DNA from: Litoreibacter halocynthiae
GTDB taxonomy: Bacteria > Pseudomonadota > Alphaproteobacteria > Rhodobacterales > Rhodobacteraceae
Length of the DNA: 64,000 nucleotides
Assembly: GCF_004365635.1 (NCBI RefSeq)
Contig: NZ_SOBH01000003.1
Coordinates: forward strand, 248,001 to 312,000
Direction of reading: 5' to 3'
Under the pieces are notes generated by a model that saw only the letters and a list, made by a program, of their open reading frames with translations, was not told the DNA's origin and did not search any database. Position numbers and translations under genes: made by a program. Each line of letters starts with the position of its first letter. Position 1 is the stretch's first letter. This document shows, in pieces, positions 27,137 to 36,000 of this stretch.

Positions 27137-28171
27137 TTGTCCAGAGCAGAAGTAACGGTGCTGGGGGCGGGTGCGTTCGGCCTGTCGATTGCATGGGTCT
27201 GCGTCCAGCGCGGCGCGCGCGTGCGTGTGATTGACCCGAACGGGGTCGCGGCAGGATCGTCGGGTGGGATCGTCGGGGCGTTGGCCCCGCATACGCCCGA
27301 GAACTGGAACGACAAGAAGCAATTCCAGTTGGAAAGCCTGCTCATGGCGGGCCGGTTTTGGGCAGAGATCGAGGAGGTCTCGGGACTGACCGCGGGGTAT
27401 GGCAGGCTTGGGCGGGTGCAACCCGTTCTGGACGCGGCGGGTCTTGCGTTGGCCAACCAACGCGCCGAAGGGGCACGCATGCTTTGGGGGGATGCTGCGG
27501 AGTGGCGCGTGGACCGCGCGCAGGGCGATTGGTCCCCAGCCAGCCCGACGGGTCAGGTGATTTTCGATACGCTATCCGCGCGGCTGCATCCGCGTCAGGC
27601 TTGTTTTGCTTTGGCGGGAGCGATAGAGGCGTCCGGCGGCGAGATCGTGCGTGACGGCGCTGTTGAGGGCGCAGTGGTGCATGCCACGGGCGTGGAAGGT
27701 CTGGTGGCCATGACCGCGCAGCACACGCGTCAGGTGGGAAACGGGGTGAAGGGCCAAGCGGTTCTGCTGGCGCATGAGGCGCGTGACCTGCCCCAGCTGT
27801 ATTTCGATGGATTGCATGTTGTGCCGCATGCCGATGGCACGGTGGCCGTTGGGTCGACGTCGGAGCGTTACTTTGACGCGCCCGCGTCAACTGATGCGCA
27901 GCTTGATGACGTCCTCGCGCGGGCGGTGGCGGGCGTGCCGCTGCTTGGCGGGGCGAAGATCATCGCGCGCTGGGCCGGAGTGCGCCCCCGTGCGCGGTCA
28001 CGCGCGCCAATGCTGGGCGCGCATCCGTTCGAGGACGGGGCGTTCGTCGCCAATGGGGGGTTCAAGATCGGATTTGGCGTGGCACCCAAAGTGGCGGCGG
28101 TGATGGCGGATTTGGTGCTGGACGGTGTCGACCACATCCCGCCGGAGTTTCAGGCCGCGCGTTGCTTGTAG
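27137..28171 (+). CDS. FAD-dependent oxidoreductase, probable stand-alone MnmC2
   Basis: A TTG start at 27137 with GGGG six bases upstream gives 344 residues of a D-amino-acid-oxidase-fold protein. It has a dinucleotide-binding VLGAGAFGLSIAW at the N-terminus, GSSGGIVGALAPHTPENWN, and a C-terminal WAGVRPRARSRAPMLG with GFGVAPKVA. The GIVGALAPH block resembles the oxidase half of MnmC, which removes the carboxymethyl group from cmnm5U34. Divergent placement beside mnmD supports that role. Another amine oxidase of the DadA/ThiO type is the alternative. Confidence 0.75.
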   Translation: MSRAEVTVLGAGAFGLSIAWVCVQRGARVRVIDPNGVAAGSSGGIVGALAPHTPENWNDKKQFQLESLLMAGRFWAEIEEVSGLTAGYGRLGRVQPVLDAAGLALANQRAEGARMLWGDAAEWRVDRAQGDWSPASPTGQVIFDTLSARLHPRQACFALAGAIEASGGEIVRDGAVEGAVVHATGVEGLVAMTAQHTRQVGNGVKGQAVLLAHEARDLPQLYFDGLHVVPHADGTVAVGSTSERYFDAPASTDAQLDDVLARAVAGVPLLGGAKIIARWAGVRPRARSRAPMLGAHPFEDGAFVANGGFKIGFGVAPKVAAVMADLVLDGVDHIPPEFQAARCL

Positions 28172-28173
28172 CC

Positions 28174-28965
28174 CTAGCTTGCGGTCGCCGTCATGCATTG
28201 ACGCCCGTCTTCTGCCCTTGCCCATAGGGTAAGGCCCCCGTCCACGGGTTTGGCGCAGAAGGTGACCGATTGGTGATCCAACAAAGGCGCGGTTGCACGG
28301 AAGTCGAAGGTTGCGAGGTCGCCAAGCAAACCCTCTGCCATGATCATCAGGTATTGCGCCAGAAGTGGCCCGTGCACGACGAGGCCGTCATAGCCCTCGA
28401 CGTTTCGCGCATAATCGCGGTCGTAATGGATGCGGTGGCCATTGAAGGTGAGCGCGGAATAGCGAAACAGCTCTGTGGTGGTGAAGTTGTGCGATCTGGC
28501 AGCGGTTTCGTCCGTTGCTGCTTGCGGTGGGGTGCCGGATTTGGCATCGGCCTCGCGGTAGATCAGGTCCTGCTCTTCCGAGACAAGGAGGGTGCCGCCT
28601 TGGGATATCTCGTGGTGCAAGGTGACAAGCCCAAGCGCGCCGGTGCGACCTTGCTTGCGGTTTGCGCTTAGCAATGTGGTGGATTTTCTTGCAGTCTGCC
28701 CCAGCGTAGGGCGCGCGTGAAACCGGAGCCTGCCACCCGCCCACATGCGGCGCGGCAGCCCCATGTCGGGGATAAGCGCGCCGGTTTTGGGATGGCCATC
28801 CACGCCAAGTTCGCCGCCGGGTTGCGCATCCCAGAAGTATATCTGGTGCCAGAAGGGTCGTATTGCCTCGCCCGACAGAGCAAGCGTCGCCGCAAGGGCC
28901 GAGAGGCGCGCGGGGTCCAGAATGTCGTCACAAACGGAGCGGTCTTGATCTTGGGTCATGGCCAT
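28174..28965 (-). CDS. MaoC-like hot-dog hydratase (mesaconyl-C4-CoA hydratase type)
   Basis: With the ATG at 28963-28965 (GGAGG five bases upstream) the protein is 263 residues with two hot-dog folds: an N-terminal FAS1-like dehydratase domain (~20-140) and a C-terminal MaoC half. The motif HYDRDYARNVEGYDGLVVHG carries the hydratase residues. It would add or remove water on an enoyl-CoA such as mesaconyl-C4-CoA or itaconyl-CoA. Its upstream end overlaps no gene, and the VOC gene diverges from it 38 bp away. No CoA lyase or transferase gene is nearby to fix the substrate. Confidence 0.78.
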   Translation of the reverse strand: MAMTQDQDRSVCDDILDPARLSALAATLALSGEAIRPFWHQIYFWDAQPGGELGVDGHPKTGALIPDMGLPRRMWAGGRLRFHARPTLGQTARKSTTLLSANRKQGRTGALGLVTLHHEISQGGTLLVSEEQDLIYREADAKSGTPPQAATDETAARSHNFTTTELFRYSALTFNGHRIHYDRDYARNVEGYDGLVVHGPLLAQYLMIMAEGLLGDLATFDFRATAPLLDHQSVTFCAKPVDGGLTLWARAEDGRQCMTATAS

Positions 28966-29002
28966 ATCATCCTCCGCTCGAACGGCGAAAGGCAAGCGTG
29001 TA

Positions 29003-29404
29003 ATGACCCCAAAACTGACCGGGCTCGACCATTTGGTGCTGACGGTGCGCGACATCGGGAAGACCGTTGCGTTTTATCGCAATGTGCTTGGGATGGAGGT
29101 GCAGGAATTCCAACCTGCGAACGGCTCCACCCGGACAGCCCTGATGTTCGGGCAGCAGAAAATCAACCTCCACGTGGCGGGGGCCGAGTTCCGCCCGCAT
29201 GGTCGTTGCCCGATGCCGGGCAGTGCAGATTTGTGTTTGCTGACCGACGCGCCGTTGGAAAGCTGGGTCCGGCATCTGGATAATGCGGGTGTCGAGATCG
29301 AGGAGGGGCCGGTGGCGCGGAGCGGGGCACAAGGGCCGATCCAGTCCGTCTACATTCGTGATCCCGATGGCAACTTGATCGAAATCTCTGTGTATCTGCC
29401 CTAA
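29003..29404 (+). CDS. VOC-family (glyoxalase/dioxygenase-fold) protein
   Basis: The 133-residue protein is a single vicinal-oxygen-chelate domain. GLDHLVLTVRDIGKTVAFYRNVLGMEV supplies the first metal His, KINLHVAG the second, and VYIRDPDGNLIEISVYLP the final Glu. The IRDPDGNLIEI ending is typical of small glyoxalase-like or virulence-associated VOC proteins of unknown substrate. The ATG at 29003 is chosen because the domain begins seven residues later; an extension upstream would overlap the divergent hydratase gene. Confidence 0.85.
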   Translation: MTPKLTGLDHLVLTVRDIGKTVAFYRNVLGMEVQEFQPANGSTRTALMFGQQKINLHVAGAEFRPHGRCPMPGSADLCLLTDAPLESWVRHLDNAGVEIEEGPVARSGAQGPIQSVYIRDPDGNLIEISVYLP

Positions 29405-29408
29405 AGCC

Positions 29409-29948
29409 TCAGGCCTGACCGCTCACCTCCGCCGCAAGGTCTTCCATTAACTGCGTCAGGGTTTTGACGTAGCGTTCGTTGGTCAGCTTTCCGCTGTCGT
29501 CAAACTCGTTTGACGCACCACCGACCAGAACCTCCGGCCCTTGCAGGATGCGCGGTCGAAACGGCACCATGCAGAGCCTTAGGTTGAACTGCGTCCGCTC
29601 CCCGCCTGCGCGGCCTGCGGTGGCTGACATGATCGCAACCGGTTTTCCGAGCCACGGGTTGCTTTCCGTGCGGCTGACCCAATCGAGCGCGTTTTTCAGC
29701 ACACCAGAGATGCCTTTGTTGTATTCGGGCGTGGAGATGATCACCGCATCGGCCCCCTTTATTTGATCGGTGAGGGTTTGGACGCTCTCGGGGATGCCGC
29801 TCGTGGCTTCTAGATCACCGTCATAGAGCGGGACCCGTAAGTCTGCCTCGATGAAGCTTGCGGCTTTGCCAAGACGGGCTGCTTCACGGATGAGTTTTCT
29901 GTTGAAGCTGTCGCTGCGAAGCGATCCGGAGATACCGAGTAAATTCAT
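29409..29948 (-). CDS. NAD(P)H-dependent FMN reductase (ChrR/ArsH-like flavodoxin fold)
   Basis: The 179-residue protein has the FMN phosphate loop GSLRSDSFNRKLIREA at the N-terminus and the signature PEYNKGISGVLKNALDWVSR at ~75-94, with SATAGRAGGERTQFNLR further on. This is the NADPH-dependent FMN reductase family (YieF/ChrR), which reduces quinones, chromate or azo compounds by two-electron transfer. It ends four bases after the convergent VOC gene. The physiological substrate is not predictable. Confidence 0.87.
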   Translation of the reverse strand: MNLLGISGSLRSDSFNRKLIREAARLGKAASFIEADLRVPLYDGDLEATSGIPESVQTLTDQIKGADAVIISTPEYNKGISGVLKNALDWVSRTESNPWLGKPVAIMSATAGRAGGERTQFNLRLCMVPFRPRILQGPEVLVGGASNEFDDSGKLTNERYVKTLTQLMEDLAAEVSGQA

Positions 29949-30033
29949 TCATCGCCCTCTTTCGTTACGAGATTGCCGTTGCAAATAGTGCTTACCTGTC
30001 CAAAGACTACGCGCAAATGACACGGAGGTTCCA

Positions 30034-31698
30034 ATGGCGATCAGACATGGCGGTACAATTCTTGCGGACCAGTTGAAAATTCAGGGCGTGACGCGGGTGT
30101 TTTCGGTCCCGGGCGAGAGTTTTCTGGCGGCGTTGGACGGGCTTTATGAAAGCGGCATCCAGAATGTGGTGTGCCGGCAGGAGGGTGGCGCGTCGATGAT
30201 GGCCGAGGCGCATGGGAAGCTGACAGGGCGCCCCGGCGTGGCGTTCGTGACCCGCGGGCCGGGGGCGACCAACGCGTCGTCGGGGCTGCATGTTGCCATG
30301 CAGGACAGCACGCCGATGGTGCTGTTTGTCGGGCAGATTGCGCGGGACCATCGCGACCGAGAGGCGTTTCAGGAGGTCGACTACCGCCAGTTTTTTGGCG
30401 GGTTGGTCAAATGGGTGGCCGAGGTTGATCAAACCGAACGGCTGCCTGAATATATCTCCCGCGCGTTCCAGATTGCGCAGTCGGGCCGACCGGGGCCGGT
30501 GGTTCTGGCGCTGCCCGAGGATATGCTTTCGGCGGTGGCAGACGTGGCCGATCGCCCCGAAGTTCAAGTGGCTCGGGCGATGCCGTCGACGGACGATGTT
30601 GCGCGTGTCATCGACATGCTGGGGCAGGCAAAGCGCCCCTTGGTGATTGCCGGCGGGCCGGGGTGGTCGGCGCAGGCTGCCGCAGATCTGGAGCGCTTTG
30701 CGGGCCACATGGATTTGCCCGTCGCGGTTCCCTTCCGGCGGCAGGACTACCTGAACAATGACAGCCCGAATTACGTGGGTGATCTGGGTGTAGGTATGAA
30801 TCCGGCGCTGGCGAAGCGACTGCAAGCCGCGGACTTGCTGCTGGTGATCGGCGCGCGGGTTGGGGACATTCTGACAAACGGCTACGCGCTGCTGGACCCG
30901 GCGGATCATGGCAAGACCCTGATCCATTCCCATCCCAGCCCGGACGAGCCGGGACACGTTTATGCACCGGACTTGGCGTTGGCTTGCAACAGTGCGGCAC
31001 TGGTCGCAGCGCTCGCGGATGCTGGCCCTCAGGTGGGCAGTTGGACTGACTGGACAGCGCAGGCGCGGGCCGAGTATGAGGTGTGGCAGGAGCCCAAGCA
31101 GACACCCGGCCCGGTAAAAATGGAGCAGGTCGTCTCATGGTTGGCAGAACACTTGCCGCAGGACGCAATTCTGACCAACGGAGCTGGAAATTACGCGGCT
31201 TTTGTCCACCGCTATCACCGGTTCCGGAGCTACAAGACGCAAGTTGCCCCAACCTCTGGCTCGATGGGATATGGCTTTCCGGCGTCGATCGCCGCCAAGC
31301 TGGAGCATCCGGACCGCACGGTTATCTGCTTTGCCGGAGACGGCTGCTTCCAGATGACCTGCAACGAGATGTCAACCGCCATTCAACACGGCGCAGCGGT
31401 GATCGTGATTGTAGTCAATAACGGCAAATACGGCACGATCCGTATGCATCAGGAAAAGACCTATCCGGGGCGGGTGTCCGGCACGATGATCGCCAACCCC
31501 GACTTCGCCGCCTTGGCCCGCGCTTATGGCGGGACAGGGCAGACGGTTACCCGCACCGAAGATTTTGCGGCGGCGTTCGAGACGGCGCAGAACGACGGAG
31601 TTCTATCTGTCATAGAATTGCGGCTGGATGATGAGGTTCTGTCGACTGGCATGACCCTGTCAGAGACCCGCGCGCAGGGCGAACATAACAGTAAATGA
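30034..31698 (+). CDS. Thiamine-diphosphate enzyme, acetolactate-synthase-like
   Basis: The 554-residue protein has all three ThDP-enzyme domains. The N-terminal Pyr domain has catalytic Glu50 in CRQEGGASMMAEAHGKLTG, then GPGATNASSGLHVAMQDSTPMV. The central domain covers ~185-330. The C-terminal PP domain has the Mg/ThDP motif GDGCFQMTCNEMSTAIQHG followed by NNGKYGTIRMHQ. It looks like the catalytic subunit family of acetolactate synthase, but no ilvN partner follows, so oxalyl-CoA-type, sulfoacetaldehyde-type or other decarboxylases stay possible. SD GGAGG lies seven bases before the ATG. A hairpin follows the stop. Confidence 0.82.
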   Translation: MAIRHGGTILADQLKIQGVTRVFSVPGESFLAALDGLYESGIQNVVCRQEGGASMMAEAHGKLTGRPGVAFVTRGPGATNASSGLHVAMQDSTPMVLFVGQIARDHRDREAFQEVDYRQFFGGLVKWVAEVDQTERLPEYISRAFQIAQSGRPGPVVLALPEDMLSAVADVADRPEVQVARAMPSTDDVARVIDMLGQAKRPLVIAGGPGWSAQAAADLERFAGHMDLPVAVPFRRQDYLNNDSPNYVGDLGVGMNPALAKRLQAADLLLVIGARVGDILTNGYALLDPADHGKTLIHSHPSPDEPGHVYAPDLALACNSAALVAALADAGPQVGSWTDWTAQARAEYEVWQEPKQTPGPVKMEQVVSWLAEHLPQDAILTNGAGNYAAFVHRYHRFRSYKTQVAPTSGSMGYGFPASIAAKLEHPDRTVICFAGDGCFQMTCNEMSTAIQHGAAVIVIVVNNGKYGTIRMHQEKTYPGRVSGTMIANPDFAALARAYGGTGQTVTRTEDFAAAFETAQNDGVLSVIELRLDDEVLSTGMTLSETRAQGEHNSK

Positions 31699-31703
31699 GT
31701 GTC

Positions 31704-31733
31704 CTTCAGGGGGCGCACGTGGTCCCCCTGAAG
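31704..31733 (+). terminator. Hairpin after the ThDP enzyme gene
   Basis: CTTCAGGGGG and CCCCCTGAAG form a perfect 10-bp stem over a 10-base loop directly after the stop. Outer bases GAGTGTC/GACACTC can extend the pairing. No U-run follows, so termination strength is uncertain. Confidence 0.6.
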
Positions 31734-31819
31734 CATTCGAAGACACTCAATACGAGGCTTCACCTTGGACGGCCATCGGGTTTCCACCCTGTACCGCCTA
31801 GGCAGTAGATGCGATTCTG

Positions 31820-31926
31820 GTTTCATCTTGGTTAAAATATTCCCGCCGGAGGCTCTATCCTATCAGCCATGCTGGCGTTTGATAGTTTGGAAGCCTCCGG
31901 CGGGAATATTTGGGCCAAGATGAAAC
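31820..31926. repeat. Palindromic intergenic repeat, two inverted arms
   Basis: A 35-bp arm (GTTTCATCTTGG, A/T-rich core, CCCGCCGGAGGCT) at 31820-31854 is followed 37 bp later by its near-exact inverse at 31892-31926. Single arms recur at 36738-36771 and 51207-51241, all three beside cobalamin genes. This looks like a REP-type dispersed element of roseobacter genomes. Confidence 0.85.
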
Positions 31927-31969
31927 ACAACCGCTGCCAAGCACCGCGCGTGTTAACCTTAATATCCGG

Positions 31970-32590
31970 TTAGTATTCCACGCCGATCTGCGCTTTGATG
32001 CCGGAGCGGAATGGATGCTTGATCAGCTCCATCTCGGTCACAAGATCGGCCAATTCAATCAGCTCATCTTTCGCGTTGCGGCCTGTCAAAACCACATGGG
32101 TCATGTCGGGTTTTTCTTCAGCGAGGAAGGTGACCACTTCATTAATGTCGATATAGTCATAGCGCAGCGCGATGTTGACCTCGTCCAGCAACACCATGTG
32201 GTTCGACGGATCGCGGATCAGTTCTTTGGCTTTCGCCCAAGCCGCTTGCGCCATTTCGATGTCGCGGGATTTGTCCTGCGTCTCCCATGTGAAGCCTTCG
32301 CCCATAGTGTGGAATTCGCAGATGTCTGAGAATTTTCCCAAGATCAGATCGCGCTCGCCGGTGCTCATGCCGCCTTTGATGAACTGAACCACGGCGCATT
32401 TCATATCATGCGCGATGCAGCGGAAAATCATCCCGAAGGCGGCGGAGCTTTTGCCCTTTCCCTTGCCGGTATGCACGATGATCAGACCGCGCTTGTCGGT
32501 CTTGGTCGCCATGATTTTATCGCGCGCGGCCTTTTTCTTGGCCATTTTTGTGGCGTGGCGGGTTAGATCGTCTGGGGTCTCGTTGGTCAT
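31970..32590 (-). CDS. cobO: Corrinoid adenosyltransferase
   Basis: The 206-residue protein has a basic N-terminal stretch and a Walker A variant, HTGKGKGKSSAAFG (residues 40-53), characteristic of the CobO/BtuR/CobA family. It also has CAVVQFIKGG, HTMGEGFTWETQDK, LLDEVNIALRYDYI and VVLTGRNAKDELIELADLVTEM. It attaches the adenosyl group from ATP to cobalt of cob(I)yrinic acid a,c-diamide. It belongs to the same strand as cobN and cobW, but a small plus-strand gene and 448 bp separate it from cobN, so a separate promoter is likely. Confidence 0.95.
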   Translation of the reverse strand: MTNETPDDLTRHATKMAKKKAARDKIMATKTDKRGLIIVHTGKGKGKSSAAFGMIFRCIAHDMKCAVVQFIKGGMSTGERDLILGKFSDICEFHTMGEGFTWETQDKSRDIEMAQAAWAKAKELIRDPSNHMVLLDEVNIALRYDYIDINEVVTFLAEEKPDMTHVVLTGRNAKDELIELADLVTEMELIKHPFRSGIKAQIGVEY

Positions 32591-32720
32591 GATGTGCTCC
32601 GGAATTGGGTTGCGGGTAGCCTGTTGGACTGGCCTGCCTGATGCAAGCCTAAAGGCGGTAAGGGGTTGTTAATCATGCAGGGCCTAGGATGGCCTTCTCC
32701 GCCAATAACGGGACTTGGCC

Positions 32721-33011
32721 ATGCGCTTGTTGCATTATTTTTTTTTAACTCTTCTTTCGGCCTGCGCTGCGCCCAGCGTCGGCGCGATGGGCGGCTCCAA
32801 AGGTTCTGCGACCGTCGGGGCGTATTCTTTTGATGTGAAATTCAGGGGCGGGCATGCCGAGGCGTATCGCTCCAACATCGCCCTTAAACCCAAGTCCCGT
32901 GAAGTGTTCGCAGCCGGGACCACTGCCATTGAGCGTGTTACCGGCTGCCATGTCGTCCGGAGTTCCGTTCGGGGCGATGTGGCTGTCATTCAAGCGGATA
33001 TCCTGTGCTAG
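32721..33011 (+). CDS. Small putative lipoprotein
   Basis: The ATG at 32721 opens a 96-residue protein with a short hydrophobic start and lipobox-like LLSAC. A small domain with two Cys (CHVVRS..., terminal C) and an ANTTAIERVTGC-like stretch (AAGTTAIERVTGCHVV) follows. It looks like a small secreted protein known only as hypothetical in Rhodobacteraceae. It lies antisense between cobN and cobO. GGGA upstream is a weak ribosome site; coding status is probable because the frame is open and ends with a plausible fold. Confidence 0.5.
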   Translation: MRLLHYFFLTLLSACAAPSVGAMGGSKGSATVGAYSFDVKFRGGHAEAYRSNIALKPKSREVFAAGTTAIERVTGCHVVRSSVRGDVAVIQADILC

Positions 33012-33038
33012 GCTGCCGTTGTCCTAGCGGGTGGGTGT

Positions 33039-36000
33039 TCACAGCAGTCGGTCAATCAACGCCCTTGCAGAGTTTGATTTTGGGTTCCACAGCCCCCGCT
33101 CGATAGCTTCGTTCAGCCGTTCCGCCATTTCGCGTAAGGCCGCTGGATTGTGCTCTGCGATGAACTCGCGGGTGTCGTCATTCTCCAGATAGGCCTGATG
33201 TACCAAATCGAAATGATGGGACTTTGCGGCCCCCGTGGTGGCAGCAAAGGCGAACAGATAGTCAAGCGTTGCCGCCATCTCGAACGCGCCTTTATAGCCG
33301 TGGCGTTTGACGCCTTCGATCCATTTCGGGTTCACCACGCGGGAGCGAACGACGCGGCCGATTTCGTCCTCCAGCGTTCGGATGACCGGGCGCTCAGGAC
33401 GGGAGTGGTCATTGTGGTAAACAGGGCGCGCACGACCTTGCAAGGTTTCGATCGCCGCCGCCGCGCCGCCTTCAAATTGGTAGTAGTCGTCGCTGTCGAG
33501 CAAGTCGTGTTCGCGGTTGTCCTGATTTTGCACCACGGCTTCGGCTTGGCTCAGTCGGGCCTCAAAGCTGGCGCGGTCACGGGTGCCTTCGGCGTCTTTG
33601 CCATACGCGTAGCTACCCCATTGCAGATAGGCTTCGGCAAGGTCGGTTTTGTCGGACCAGAGCCGCTCGTCGATCATGGCTTGCAGGCCGGCCCCGTAGG
33701 CGCCGGGTTTGGAGCCGAAGACGCGGTGTGCGCCGCCATTGGCGCGGGCGGGGTTGTCGGCCTCGGGCTCGTCGAGTTCCATCACCGCGCGGGCGGCGCT
33801 GTCGACCAAGGCGATCAGTTGCGGGAAGGCGTCGCGGAAAAAGCCGGACACGCGCAGGGTGACGTCGACGCGAGGGCGGCCAAGGACGCCCATCGGCAGG
33901 ATTTCAAAGCCGGTGACGCGGCGGTTTGCGGCGTCCCATTTCGGCTTGCAGCCCATCAACGCCAAGGCTTGTGCGATGTCGTCGCCGCCTGTGCGCATGT
34001 TGGCGGTGCCCCAAGCGTTCAGCAGCAAGGCGCGGGGCCAGTCGCCGTGGGTTTGCAGGTGTTTCTCGATCAGCAGATTGGCGGATTTCCAGCCCAAGGC
34101 CCATGCGGTGGGCGTCGGGACTGCGCGGCTGTCCACTGAGAAAAAGTTGCGCCCGGTGGGTAAAACATCCATCCGTCCGCGTGTCGGGGCGCCGGATGGT
34201 GCCGGGGCGACGAAGTGCCCCTTGAGGGCGCTGAGAAGCCCCGCCCCTTCCATGGGTCCACAGGCGGCGACGGTTGGTTGCACATGTTTTCGGATATGCT
34301 CCATCACCGTCGCGCTGGCAGGGCCGGGGGGCGTTTCACCGTCCATCAGGCGGATTGCCAGCTCTTCTAGGCGCTCGATCGTGTCGCCGGTGCTGCGCCA
34401 TTTGCCGCCCGTCAGAATGTCGGGGCGGGGGCCTGACCAAGGTTGCGCCAGATCGGCCGACAGCGGGTCGAAACCCAGCTTCAGATCGTCAGCCAGTGCA
34501 CGGATCAGTGACGCGTCCGCGCCTGTGCCATCGCCGCGCGCCACGCGGGTCAGGGCGATGGTCAGGTCACGAGCTTGGACGCCTTCGGGCGAGACCCCGA
34601 AAATGTGCAGGCCGTCGCGGATCTGGGCCTCTTTCAATTCGCAGAGATAGGCGTCCAGCTTGGCGAGGTCGGTTTCCTCGTCGCCGGACAGACCTACGTC
34701 TTCGGCCAAGCCTGTGGCCGAGGTCATGGACAGGATTTCGCGGCGCAGATGCTCGATGCGACGCGGATCGACGCCTGCGGCCTCGTAGTATTCGTCGACC
34801 AGCGCTTCGAGGTCTTTCAGCGGCCCGTAGGTCTCCGCCCGCGTCATGGGCGGGGTCAGGTGGTCGATGATCACCGCTTGCGCACGGCGCTTGGCTTGGG
34901 TGCCTTCGCCGGGGTCGTTGACGATAAACGGGTACACGTGCGGCATCGGGCCGAGGGCCGCCTCGGGCCAGCATTCCTCGGACAGGGCGAGCGCCTTGCC
35001 GGGCAGCCATTCGAGGTTTCCGTGCTTGCCCAGATGGACGATGGCGTGCGCGCGAAATTCGTGGCGCAGCCAGAAGTAGAAGGCGAGGTAGTTATGCGGC
35101 GGCACGAGGTCGGGCGAGTGGTAGGTGTCCGTTGGGTCAATGTTGTACCCACGGGCCGGTTGCAACCCGACGACCACATTGCCGTAATGCAGGACCGACA
35201 GGGCGAAGCGTCCGCAATCTACCTCACCCGCTTTGAAGAACGGGTCTGTTTCGGGGGCGCCCCAGCGGTCCTCGATCTGTTGGCGCAGGGCGTAGGGCAG
35301 TTGCGCGTAGTCGCGGTGGTAGTCGGCAAGTGACAGATCGACGCCGCCGGTACGCACATGGCGGTCGGTCAGCCAGTTGGTCGGGCCAGCCATCATTGCC
35401 TTCATCAGGGCGTCGCTGTCGGGGGGCGGGTTGGCGACGTGGTAGCCTTCATCCGCTAGCAGCTTCAGCACATGAGAGGTCGCGGCGGGCGTGTCTAGGC
35501 CGACGCCGTTGGCGAGCCGTCCGTCCTTGTTGGGATAGTTGGCGAGGATCAGCGCGATCTTGCGCTCCGATGTTTTGGCGCGGCGCAGCTTGGTCCAGTT
35601 GGCGGCAAGATCGGCCACGAACTGGATGCGGTCGCCGCGTGCGCGATAGGTGGCGATGGGACATTCGGTGGCCTCGTCGAAATAGGCCTCGTCCTTGAAG
35701 CTGACCGCGCGGGACAGAACGCGGCCGTCCACCTCGGGCAGGGCCACGTTCATCGCGATGTCGCGGCCGGACAGGCCAGTGAGACCGTCAGCCCACGCGG
35801 CCTCGGTCGAGCTGGAGAAGATGACCTGAAAGACCGGGGCCTTATTGGTGAAGGGGGCGGCGAGTGGGTTGAACACCTCCGCGTCGCCTTGATGCGGAGA
35901 ACCCGTGGCGAAGGAAGTCGCGTTCAGGATTACCTCGGGCGGGGCTTGCCTCAGCAGGTGCTCCAGCGTGGCGAGGCTGACGGGGTCTTTCAGGGAGGCC

